DNA of 64,000 bases. It comes from Warburgia ugandensis. Taxonomy: Eukaryota; Streptophyta; Magnoliopsida; Canellales; Canellaceae. The notes beneath the pieces were generated by a model that did no database searches, was not told the origin of the DNA, and saw nothing but the letters and a program-made list of their open reading frames with translations. A program made the position numbers and the translations under genes. The number at the start of each line of letters is the position of its first letter. Within the stretch, counting starts at the first letter, position 1. Shown here piece by piece: positions 33,629-46,126 of this stretch. The stretch spans positions 18,368,990 to 18,432,989 of the forward strand of contig CP141139.1 in assembly GCA_035236585.1 (NCBI GenBank). Direction: 5' to 3'.

Positions 33629-36600
33629 TATAATACCCACTAATTTTAAATTCTAAAAAATACTTAATTGCGTAGAATTATGGAAATTTTGAGAAATTGG
33701 AGAATTGAGAAATTTAAGGATGAAATCCCAAGCTCAAACCTCAATATTTGAAATTTACTAAAGAAATGGAATCCAACACTACTAAGAATGCTAAAATTGG
33801 AGAATGAAGGAAAAATGATTAATTATTTTAATTTTTATATTTCATTAAATTAGCATTAGGTGCAAAACTATCAATTCACAAGTGGAGCCCATGAAAAATC
33901 AGATGCTGAAATTGAGAGGTTATTGACATTTCAAAAAAATATAAAAAAATTGAATTTAAATAAAATAATTTAAAATTGTAATTATGGGGGACTTTAAATC
34001 GCCTCCCCCATAAATGCCTTCTTCATTTTTTCCCCCCACCGCATTTACTCCCCCTTTGTTCCCTACGTCATCGGTGATAGCCATCACCGGCGATGGCTTT
34101 TCACCAGTGAAGATGTTGTTTTTCAACTCCCGTGAGTGCGCATGATGGGTTTATGCTCCATTTGGCTGGCTTGACTGAGGTAGGCTGCCCTTGTTCCTCT
34201 CTATCCCCATTTTTGGGTATTTACATTGATTTTCATCATTTTTAATGTTGAAAAACAACGTGGATTGCCGTTTTCAGGTGAGTGTATATGCGATATAGAT
34301 TTTGTGAAAATAACCTAATGAAATTAGTATGACATGGATGATCTAAACCGTCCATCTTGTGCATGATGAAGCAAGGAACAAACCCATGAATTTTCATGGT
34401 GATCTGACAGCTAGGGATGCCAAAAATGTAAAATAAAATAAAATAGTAATATAGAGATTCTTATAAATGTGGTAAAAATTGAGTAAAAAGAAGAGAAATG
34501 GGAAAATCTATTGATGAGAAGGTAAAAAATATAATGTATGTAAAAAACTAATCAAAATGATGTAAAAATCGCAAAATTTGGACACTTGGGGGTTGCCAGC
34601 GGCTACTAAAGTCTGGTCATCATCCTTGACGATGGCTAACTAGGTAGGATGCCAGGATGCACATGGTGACGGGTTGCGCATATCGCGCACGCGTCATCTC
34701 TGGGCACGGCGAACGTGCATGCGTCATGTGGCCTGTGACACACGCAGTGGTGCATTACAGCACGCATGCATCCTTATGACAGTGATGCATGCGGGACGCG
34801 CACCATACGCGCACCACCCATGATTGTGTCTGCATGATGTTGCCCTATTTAAATTGATTTTTTTAATTTCTGGGCCATCCACTCATTAAAAGCTCGATTT
34901 TAAGAGCTATAGATGTCCTAATTATGATTCGAAAGATCTGTTGTGATTGTCTCGACGATGCTGACCTAGATTTGACTTAAAAACCTTGACTTGAATACTT
35001 TTAAAATAGTCAAATCACAAAATACAATGATATAACCTAGATCAGGCCAATCAATGGATGATCAAGCCTTAGAACTTGATTGTATGCATCAAATATAAGA
35101 TGATCAGAGGATTAGTAGAGTACATCTCATGTGATTGTTAAGAAAAGTGATATTGACCGTTGATCTAATTAGTTACCTTAGGATTGGTTGATCAGAAAAT
35201 GATCTGACTGTCAAATAGATGTGTAATCATAGAGATATGTGTATATCACTACATAAGCACTGAAATTAGAAGGATTATGATGAGAAGGATTAGAATTGAT
35301 GATTAGATGTTGATTATAAGTAATATAGAACAATCCAATGGCTGGATCGTCTCCAAACTTCATGAACAGCTAGAGACTCACCCTTTATTTATTAAGAGAC
35401 ATCAATTAAGTGAATTGTGACATAGATTGATGAGTAAATACAATGGATGTCTGTCTAGATGTTAGAAAAATCTGTATCTAGTTCAAGATTAACCTAATAG
35501 AGGGTTAATCAGATGATTTGGGCTATTAATCTAAGATTAGTTGTCATATTAAGAGAATTATCACTTGGATTTGTTTATTTTGTGATGTGAGAACACTAAG
35601 TGATAGATGACTTATGATGTGATAGGTATGTTAGAGCGCACAACATGACATTGTTTATATGCCTGATCGGAGTACTGCATTTGTCAAGGTAGGTGATTTC
35701 ATTCAAAATTTCTCTATAAATTTCATTGATCATGACTTGTTATCTAAAGTTCTTGAGGCTTGTGTTTTGCATTTTACCATGTTTATATAAATGCATTCTC
35801 TACTTCTTTTTGATAGCATGACATTCAATTTTAAGGATAAACATGTTTTTCATGTGACAAACTCTACTTTATCATGGGCTTGATCGTAACTATTGAGGTT
35901 ATTTTACATGAGAATTTTTCATGGCTTATGGCCTCTTTGTTGATTTATGACATGTCCTTCTGCCCGGTGGGTACTATGCTAAGAGGGTACTAGGGTTGGC
36001 CACTCGCCCTCGAGATCCTTATGTGTTTGAGATCCTTATGTGGTTGCAATTGTGGCATAGTACCCCATACTTTTATTATGTATGCTCATGTGACATGAAT
36101 GTATAAGGTGAAGCAGGGTATGCCGGGTCTCGTACCGATTTGAGGGTGGGCCGGTAATGGCTATCAAGCTTCCATCGGTAAGGGCTGATACAAGTTGCAT
36201 GTGAGGGACCCAGGTTTGTAATGTATAGGGTGAAGTGGGGTAAGCCAAGTCTTGTACCGATTTGAGGGCGGGCCACTAATGGCTGTCTGGCTTCCGTTAG
36301 AAAGGGCTGATGCGGGCTACATGTGAGGGACCCAGGGTTGGAGTGAGTACTTATTATCATTGCCGTGAGTGTAGTTGAGACACTCATATGGCTTGATTAT
36401 GCACTACATTCTGTGAGTATGACATGCATTATATTATTCTATGGACACGGACTTTTGTTATTTTGATGGATGTATATCCATGCATTTTTTATGTCTTGTA
36501 TGCCACGATACTCAAGTTGATATTGATTTGTTCATATTATGATTTCCTTGTATTATTCATCATGAATGTTTGATGTTTTACTTGCTTTGTATATATTCAT

Positions 36601-37237
36601 CTTATGAGATTCACCATGATCTTGACACTTCGTGCTATATGATTTCATCGTATTTATTATTGAATGTGAATCACCTACACAAGCATGGCTTGATGTGGCA
36701 TTGCATTATTTTGTAATGCCTCAGATTTCGAGTGTGATAGTTCAAAGGGAAAGCAAGTGGAGCAGCGTTGATTAGGGCGAGGACTTGAGGACCATTTGCC
36801 TTTTTTGTATTCAAAGACTGATTAGTGTACTTCTCTTGGACTTATGCTAGACTTTCTAGGCTGTACTTGTATGTTTATATTCATTGGATCCACACTATTG
36901 TATATTGTACATTTACTTGCACATGTGGATGATGTGGTGCTCATGGATGGAACCTTAGGCTTTTGGACTTGTATTATCATTGTCTTTTCACAGCTTGTGT
37001 TGATTTGTCATGGTTTCGAATTAAGCATGCTCAAAGTATCGAAGATTTGATTTTGTTTATTATTGCAGTTCTTGAGATGTGGATGTCCCCCGAGGTTTTC
37101 CTTTGAATATTTCTTTTTAAACCAACATTATTTATGTAACTTGTGAGTTTTTATTTTTCAGGGATCTCCCCTATTTTATAAAGCAAAATATTATTATTAT
37201 CTATTGTAAAAAGGTTTAGAAAACCCGGGGTGTCACA
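33629..37237. mobile_element. Solo LTR, 3.6 kb, in EPRV copy 2
   Basis: Ends read TATAATACCC and GGGGTGTCACA, matching the TG...CA ends of long plant Ty3-gypsy LTRs apart from one base. The viral 5-mer TAATC is duplicated at 33624-33628 and 37238-37242. No primer site, gag or pol is inside, so it is a solo LTR left by LTR-LTR recombination. It contains a duplicated 119-120-base block (about 36,102 and 36,222) with GGTGAAG and GAGGGACCCAGG motifs, and a CAAGGTAGGTGA motif near 35,685. This motif is also seen in the other long LTRs here. A Del/Tekay-type chromovirus is most likely. Confidence 0.8.
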
Positions 37238-38640
37238 TAATCAGATCATCCTCATCCTGTGGAGTTGTACAGCTTTTTATGTCAATAAAGCACCAGAAAA
37301 AGAAAGAGGAAAACCTAGGTTAGTAATAAACTACAAACCACTCCATAGAATCCTCAAATGGATTAGGCATCTGATTCCTAATAAAAGGGATCTTCTTCAT
37401 AAATTGCAAGGAGTAGTAATATTCTCAAAATTTGATCTCAAATATGGTTACTAGCAAATACAAATATGAGAAAGTGATAGATACAAAACTACTTTCGCAG
37501 TTTCCTTTGGCAATATGAATGAAATGTTACGTCATTTGGACTAAAAACTACCTCATCAGAATTCCAGAAAATTATGAATGAAATATTCAACCCATATGGA
37601 TAGTTCATCATTAGATGTTCTAATTTTCTTGTGGTCTATTGATCAACATTTCAAACACTTAGAAATATTGAAGTGGTTGGTCAAGAAAAATAATCTTGTC
37701 CTTTGGCGCCAAAAATGAAGCTTTTTAATCAGAAAATCAGATTTTTAGGACATAATATTTTTGAGGGAAGAATAGTTCCAATATAAAGAAGTATTGAATT
37801 TTCTTTGAAATTTCCTGATGAAATTTTGGATAATACACAACTTCAAAGATTCCTTGGCTCTCTTAATTATATCTTTGATTACTATCATGGTCTTGCTAGA
37901 GAGACAACAATTCTTTTCAATAGACTTCGACAAAATGCAAAACCATGGACTTTTGAACATATTGACATAGTTACAAAAATTAAATCCAAAGTTAAGACAT
38001 TACCTTGATTAAACCTTTGCTAATACTAGCTTGTTTAAGATTGTTGAAACTAATACCTCTGATATTGGTTATGGAGGTATTTTAAAACGGCAAAATCCCT
38101 CTTCTCATAAAGAAGAACTTGTACGATTCACTTCTGACAAGTGGAATCATACTCAGAAAAAATATTCAACAATTAAAAAGGAGATGCATTCTATAGTAAA
38201 AAGTATTTCAAAATTTCAAGATAATTTATTAAATCAAAATTTTCTTTTAAGAATTGATTGTAGTGCAGCTAAACATATAATAGAAAAAGATGTGAAAAAT
38301 ATTATTTCTTGACAAATTTTTACCGGATAGCAAGCTCAATTATTTTGATTTTGACATTGAATATATTAAGGGAGAACACAACTCTCTTTCTAACTATCTT
38401 ACTCGTGAGTTTTTATAGGGATTATGAGTCACTCTGGATGGATAGAATGGACTACCTTGGATAATACCAAAGGGAGTGGTAGACGTAGAGGTCATGGTAC
38501 TATCCAGACCTCTAAAGACAAGAAATTAATATCTAATGAGGAATATTTAGAACTTAAATTTGATAATATTTCCAAGCCAATACAATGCTTGGGAAATATT
38601 CCTCTTTCTAATCATCATCATCATCAAGACCTTATCCTAA

Positions 38641-39566
38641 TTAGGGGTCGGCCACATGAATCTTATTCCTCCATTCTACTCTATTAAATACCATGGTTTC
38701 ATTTAGTCCCAAAGTTTTTAAATCTTTCCTCACCACTTCTATCCACATTCTTTTAGGCCTTCTCCTTGCCCTTTTAGAACCTTCTACTTGTATTACCTCA
38801 CTCCTTCTGACTAGTGCCATTGTTGGTCTCCTTTGGACATGTCCAAACCATCTAAGTCTAATCTCCCTCATCTTATTACCTATTGGTGTTACCCCTAAAT
38901 TTCCTCTAATATTTTCATTTCTAATTCTATCCGTCCTTGTCCTACCACTCATCCATCATGTTCCTTAACTACCCAACACTCTGATCCATAGAGCATGGCC
39001 AGCCTTATAGTCATCCTATAGAATTTTCCTTTTAGTTTGAGTGACACCTGCGGATCACATAAAACTCCAGATGCACATCTCCATTTGTTCCAACCCGCTT
39101 GGATTCTCTGGGTAACCTCCCTCTCAATCTCTCCACTCTCATAGATCAATGATCCTAAGTACCGAAAGAGGCCTTTCACAGGGACTTCTTCGTTATCAAT
39201 CTTGACAGGCGTTCCACTCCTACTCTCCTTGCTAAAATTATATTCCATATATTCTGTCTTAGTTCGGCTAATTTTAAATCCTTTATATTCTAATGCTTCT
39301 CTCTATAACTCTAGCTTTATGTTTACACCCTCCCTTGTCTCATCAAGTAGGGCTATATCATCTGCAAATAGCATGCACCAGGAATCTCCTTGTGCAGATG
39401 TTTTGTTAACTCATCCATAACTAATGTGAAGAGGTATGGACTCAATGCCAATCCTTGGTGCAATCCTACAATGACAGGAAAATCACCAATCACACCACTA
39501 GTGGTCTTAACATTTGTTAACACTCCCTCATACATATCTTTAATTATGTCCATATACCCTTGAGAA
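38641..39566 (-). pseudogene. RTE LINE, C-terminal half of reverse transcriptase
   Basis: On the minus strand: MDIIKDMYEGV, then FPVIVGLHQGLALSPYLFTL (RT motif with the Gln-Gly loop), VKGLFRYLGSLIYESGEIE, and the C-terminal block MREIRLRWFGHVQRRP...RPKRMWIEVVRKDL, all diagnostic of plant RTE LINEs. The frame shifts between pieces at about 39,353 and 39,248 and again near 38,950, so it cannot be translated as one protein. The YADD catalytic box is not cleanly readable. Confidence 0.88.
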
Positions 39567-41225
39567 ACTATTGATTATTTAACCGCAAGTACACGGGCTA
39601 TTGTAGTGTAGCTTATGCAAGTACGGGTCGATCCCACGAGGACTTGATTTTAAATGATGGAGTTTTCAATAAAATTCAATTAATAAAAGAATAAAAACAA
39701 AGACTATACTAACCATAAAATAAAATCCAGATTTATTCAATTGTTGTAATTTACATAATTATTTATTCAAAAGAAAACAGAAAATGCAACTAAATCATCT
39801 GTCCTGGATTGCACTGTCCCTAGATAGTCAAAATGAGGATAAAACAAAACCGGGACATAGATGTAAATAGAATAGGGACCCAGTTGGAATTAAATCGGGG
39901 ACATGGATGGAATTAAACTGGGGACACAGATGGGATTTCTGAAAAAGGACAGAGTTGTAATTTCTGAGATCTGCTAGGGGCAGAACCATAATTTTCCAAG
40001 GTTCTGGATTTTCACAAAAAAACCAGGAAAACGTGGGAGAAAATCGGAAGAGAAGGGGAAGAAGGGAGAAGGGAGAAGGGAGAAGAGGAAGGAGAAGAAG
40101 AAGAAGAAGGAGAGGAAGGAGGAACGCGGGAGGAAACCCGACTTGGGTTTCCTTCCCCGGGACATTCGGTAATGGAGAGGAAGTGCAATGGAAGCAGGGT
40201 TTGAGGAGGAAGGGAAGAGAAGGAGGGAAATTGGAGGAGATAGGAAACCCGCTGGTCTGGCCGTGAAAGCAGGGAAGAAAGGGATGGTCTAGAAGGATGG
40301 TTGTCGCATTGCTCTTGAGTGGTGGTGACAAAGTAGACCACCTAATCCAAGGGCTCTAGGCGTTGCCGGAACCGGGGATCTATGTCTGCTGAGGGAGAAT
40401 GGGGAAGAAGAAGAAAAAGTTGGGAAGAGGTACAGAACAGAGAGAACGATAATGGTATGGAGGTTGACGATGGAGAGAAGCAGGGCACTGCTTTAGTTTG
40501 GACAGAGGAGAAATGGAAGAGGGTGCATGCAGATCACGCAACAGACCAAAGGGGTCGCGGGCCTAGAGAAGGTGAATCTGCGGTGCCGGGTGTGCTGGAA
40601 TGAAGAGGGAGATGGGTGCGGTGGAAACAAAAACCGATGATGGGGAAGTTGGGATGGTGCAATGACGAAAGAGGAGGAGGAGGGCTATCTGGGCTGTGCG
40701 ATAAACGGGAAAACGAGAAAAAGAACAAAGACACTGTGCATCATTGGTAAACAGGTTGGGATCGATGGAGATTTGAAGTAGGAACAGGTGGAGGAGCTGG
40801 GTGCATGAGAGAAGGGTAGAGGAGTAGTGGGAGAAGAGAATAGGAGAAGAAAAGAATAAGAAGAAGAGGAGAAATGGAGAAGAAGAAAGAGGAAGGAGGG
40901 GAAAGGGGTTGACAGTTTCCTCTTCTCCAGCCCAAAAGAGAGGAGGCTAGGCAGTCGGTGCAGCCTGGGAAGACTAATGATGGACAGAGGAGGGAGAGGG
41001 TAAACAAAGGGAGAGAGACAGATGGGGGGTAGAAAAGAAAACGAGAAAGAGAGATGTGAGAAGGGAAGAAAACGATAAACGCGAGGAAAGAGGAGGAGGA
41101 GGAGGCAGGCTGGGAAAAGAAAGAGGGAGAGTTAAGGAGAAGGGGAACGTGGGATAGAAGGGGGAGGGGAGAAGAGAGTGGGCCGGCCAACCACGGTCCT
41201 GCCTGCGAGGTGAAGAATAAAGAGC

Positions 41226-41347
<122 letters not shown>

Positions 41348-41536
41348 CCGAGGATGCGGTCCAATTGGGCTTGGTGTAGTAGCCTGTGTTGGGTTGCCAG
41401 CGGAGGTTGGGTGAGAGATGAATAAAGGGAGAGATCAGAGGAGGAGGAGAGAGGAAATGAAGGACCAGAGAGAAGGGAGAGTGCGAGTGATAGAGATCGA
41501 GAAGGAGAAAGAGAAAAGAAATAAAGGGTTGCACTG

Positions 41537-41539
<3 letters not shown>

Positions 41540-41607
<68 letters not shown>
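41540..41607. repeat. (GA)34 microsatellite
   Basis: A second uninterrupted GA run of about 68 bases, 200 bases from the first, in the same LTR. Confidence 0.97.
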
Positions 41608-41610
<3 letters not shown>

Positions 41611-42915
41611 GAGGGAAAGAAAGAGATGTAAAGGAGAAATTAGAGGAAGAGAGAGAAACATGTGAGAGGGAGAGATTGAAGAGAGATAGGGAGAAAAGTG
41701 AGGAAAAAGAGAGATAAGAGAGAGAGTGGCATCCACTAGCTTCCTGGTCTTGGCAGAACTCTAGCTTTAACTTTGTCTATCCTAGGACTCTTCAAATTTC
41801 AATTGATTTCCATGAAACTTCATCCTCTTCATCTGATATCCTTGATTCGATCTGGAGCGTCCACGCCTAAGTCGAGTAATCTGCAATGCACAGGACCCAA
41901 TTATAATCATCTAAACCATTCATTATTCATCTAATTAGCTTTGATGATAATCTGACCGTTAATTTTGCAATTCAATAGTTGGATGGCCAATTAAAGCTAA
42001 AACAGAATATTTTATGTAAAATCTTAAAATTAATGGTCTAGATGCTCTAATTAAATACTAAATTAGGGGTATTTTTATCAAAATTGAACACTTAACACAC
42101 CCCCCAACCAGCATTTTGCTAGTTCCTAGCAAAAGATGCGAAAAATCAACTCAAAATTTTTTATTTTTTAGGTCATCTCCACTTTTTTCTCAAAGAATTA
42201 TTTTAAATAAATCCATCAACTTTAGCAAACTAATAAAAATGACTTAAGAATTCAAAACCTTAACCATATGCTAAAAACATTCCATTTGAACTCAAATCTT
42301 AGAGTGAGTATGTGCAGCCTTTTTGGAAATGGAGCAAGGATGTCATATTGCTCAGTGGGTGTGACATTTTCCTAAGCAATAAATTCATCTCTTTTTCTAA
42401 CCAATTTAGATACTAGTTTCAGCCTTTTTAGGTCCAGATTGCTCAATTATGGCAACTGCCTTTGTTTGTTCCATGTCTGTAAATGAAGAATTAATCTCGT
42501 CTCCTACATCCATATCATCAAGATATTCATTTGGTGGAATAGAACATTCCTCTTTATTAATAGTATGTAGCATTTAAGACATCATGTCCTTCAATTCAGT
42601 CATGGAATTTGTGTTCTCTTTTAATTGGGCTTTAATTTGAGCAATTTTCTTCTCCTGGTATTGCATGACTTGATGGAAATTATCCTCCACTTTCCTCTTA
42701 TGTGGAGGAAGGTAAGGTCCAAGAGCAAGTGGTCCTTTGTGGTGATAGGGTTGATGTTGGGACTTCTGTGAGACATTTGCCGTATATTCATTTTTAACAG
42801 TAGAATGATTACTCCGTTTAGAATTATATGTCTCTAAAGATGGGGAAAAATGTTGCTCATAAGAATGTGTCGATTCATGAAGAGCATCCTGAAATGCATG
42901 AGCAATAGGACATTC

Positions 42916-43661
42916 CTAAGTGCGGTGTGTATTACTTTCACAAATATCACATACCTGTTCGACTTTCTTAGAGGGACATTTCTGCATTTCCATGGCCTCA
43001 ACTATTCTATCTAGGGATGTTATTTTTATATCCTCTTTTTTAGTGATAGCATATATTTCTCCCCTAGAGGATGTGGTGGTGGTCTTAGGCTCACTTGAAA
43101 AACCTACTTTTTCTAAATTAGCCCAAGTTTGTGCACTCTCTGCCAACCATTCCAAATACTCTTGTGCTTCTTCAGATGGTTTATTTTAGAAATTACCACT
43201 GCACATCATTTCAACAAATTGACGTATATTAGATTTAAGTCCTTCATAAAAGAAGCTAATGATATGCCAAAGTTTTTATCCATGATGTGGACAAGTCAAC
43301 AATAATTCCTTAAATCTTTCTCAGCATTGATAGAAAGTTTCATTATTCGTCTGGGTAAAATTCGCTATATTTCGACGAAGAGAAATTGTCTTATGTCTAG
43401 GAAAGAACTTATTCAAGAACTTCCTAGTCATATCTTCCCATGTTCGTATGGAACCTGGTGGCATTGAAGGAAACCATATCTTAGCCTTTCCTTTAAAGAA
43501 AAAGAAAATAGTTTGAGTCTTACCATATTTAAGTCGATGTTTTGTGCATGTTGAGTCATGCACATTTCATCGAATTCTTTTAAATGCATGTAAGGACTCT
43601 CACTATCCAACCTATAGAATTTGGGAAGTAAATGAATTACTCCCACCTTTAAGTCAATCAT
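42916..43661 (-). other. Retrotransposon gag region of the LARD-like element (fossil)
   Basis: Minus-strand pieces carry FKGKAKIWFPSMPPGSIRTW and RKFLNKFFPRHKTISLRRNI, the core of the retrotransposon gag domain (PF03732 type), and farther on CDICESNTHRT, the start of a zinc-knuckle-like motif. An N-terminal piece at about 43,727-44,030 has repeated NPLFNDDEPP-like motifs. The reading frame is broken and no protease or pol follows. Confidence 0.8.
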
Positions 43662-45140
43662 ACTAGCATTTGGAGGTAAAAATATACATGAAAGTATGCT
43701 AATATAATTAGGCTACAAATAATCTCTTAGTGTCTTCCCACAAGAATTTTGGTTATTCTCATGTGTTTTATATTGGTCCTTTCTCCTACTTCCATGTGGT
43801 TGAGAATGATTCCTCTATTGATGCATATCATCATGAAATAGAGGTGGAGGATCATCAGCATTAAAGAGAGGATTGCTCGTCCATGAGGAAACATCATAAT
43901 TATTAAAGATGAAAGGTGGTTCATCATCATTAAAGAGTGGATTGTTTCTCCATGGGAAAATATTTTCTCTATTAATGCTAGGGTGTAAATTACCCTTTTG
44001 ATCAGTGTTTAAATTATTCATTAGGTGCAATTGATCATGTCTTCTCTCTTCTTTTTTTTCAGAAGACTATCCTAAATGATACAACCTAAATGCCAAAAAT
44101 GATGCATAATTAAGGACACAATCAAGAAATCCCCTAAGACTAACAAGCATAAATATTTTGATTTTTTGTGAGGACAACGCTTTTAATTAGCCTAATCTAA
44201 TGCTCCTACTCTCTTTAGGAGTTAACTACTGTTTACCAGTTAGGTTCTAACCAAAGTGATTAATACAACCCTCGTGTAAGGAGGCGTTTAGACCTCAACA
44301 AATGTCAACAGGAGGTAGGGGAAGAGCGAGGCTCTATTAGACAACCCCCAATAACCACAGTGATCAAAATCCACTAGATTGATAGCAAATTGTGTCCTAT
44401 TAAGAGGGTCTTATGAGCATGTGATGACCCTATAGGTCTCTTCTAATTGATTTTAATGTGAATGGAGAGGTTGCGGGCTTGAGGTGATTATCCTAGGTGG
44501 GCCAAGGAGTGGTGATGAAATCCACCCTTGATCTCGTAGGGGTAGGATGCCTTTACTAATTAATTTTCACACACCATGGCAATTCGATCAACATATAATT
44601 CACCTTAAAGCGTTAGACGTGTCCTAAAATGCAATTAAAAACAAAAAACTAATGCAAAATCCTAAAATGCAACAATTATAACAGATGCTTTCTATATGCA
44701 ATTTAACTACCAAACAATGCAAATTATTCTAAATGCAAACCCTAATCTAAAAAATAAATGAGTGAGAAGACTTACAGTGAGGTTTCTGATGAAGATCAAG
44801 TATGGGCCACCTTATCCCACACTTGCCATGTATTATTACAACCCTTTAAAATTGAAATTGAAAATGCAAATTACAAGGGGCCTCACTACAAGATTCACTC
44901 AAAAAAAAAAAATTCCTAACTAGGAAAGCAAGGAAATCTATCTAAGTAATGATGCTCCACTCTAATTTCCTGAAAAAGAAAAATAATGATTAGTACCAAA
45001 TTCAGGAAATAAAGTAGTTGTGCAACTAAAAATGCCTAAAGATGCATTTAAGAATGCCTAAAATGCAATTCCTAATTTTTTTTTTCTAATTTTTTGGATT
45101 TTTAATTAAATTTTATAAAAACTCCATTGCAAGTCCTTGT

Positions 45141-46012
45141 TGATTGTTTAACCGCAAGTGCATGGGCTATTGTAGTGTAGCTTATGCAAGTACGGGTTGA
45201 TCCCACGATGACTTGATTTAAAATGATGGAGTTTTCAATAAAATTTAATTAATAAAAGAATAAAAACAAAGACTATACTAACCATAAAATAAAATCCAGA
45301 TTTATTCAAATGTTGTAATTTACACAATTATTTATTCAAAAGAAAACAAAAAATGCAACTAAATCATCTGTCCTGGATTGCACTGTCCCTAGATAGTCAA
45401 AATGAGGATAAAACAAAACCGGGACATAAATGTAAATAGAATAGGGACCCAATTGGAATTAAATCGGGGACATGGATAGAATTAAACTGTGGACACAGAT
45501 GGGATTTCTGAAAAAGGACAGAGTTGTAATTTCTGAGATCTGCTAGGGGCAGAACCGTAATTTTCCAGGGTTCTAGTTTTTCACGAAAAAACCAAGAAAA
45601 CATGGGAGAAAACCCGAAGAGAAGGGGAAGAAGGGAGAAGGGAGAAGAAGAAGGAGAGGAAGGAGGAACGCAGGAGGAAACCCGACTTGGGTTTCCTTCC
45701 CCGGGACGTCCAGTAACGGAGAGGAAGTGCAATGGAAGCAGGGTTTGAGGAGGAAGGGAAGAGAAGGAGGGAAATTGGAGGAGATAGGAAACCCACTGGT
45801 TTGGCCGTGAAAGCAGGGGAGAAAGGGATGGTCTAGAAGGATGGTTGTCGCACGGCTCTTGAGTGGTAGAGACAAAGTAGACCACCTAATCCAAGGGCTC
45901 TAGGCGTTGCTGGAACCGGGGATCTATGTCTGGTGAGGGAGAATGGGGAAGAAGAAGAAAAAGTTGGGAAGAGGTACAGAACAGAGAGAACGATAATGGT
46001 ATGGAGGTTGAC
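45141..46012 (-). repeat. LARD-like 5' LTR, partial
   Basis: Starts TGATTGTTTAACCGCAAGT and follows the left LTR for about 870 bases, then changes abruptly to Del/Tekay LTR sequence (CAAGGGGTGGATG) at about 46,013. Confidence 0.85.
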
Positions 46013-46126
46013 CAAGGGGTGGATGATATCGTTGCCAAAAATGGCATTGTCCCTTCCTCGACTGATGTGGTAAATAAGGATGACCAGTGGAGGTGTTCAC
46101 GACACCCTTTCGAGGACATATCCATA

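Noticed and set aside
45397-45885. 162-codon minus-strand frame and the overlapping frames at 39,828-40,341
   Set aside because: Homologous positions in the two LTRs of the gag-only element; Pro/Ser-rich translation of purine-rich LTR, not a protein family.
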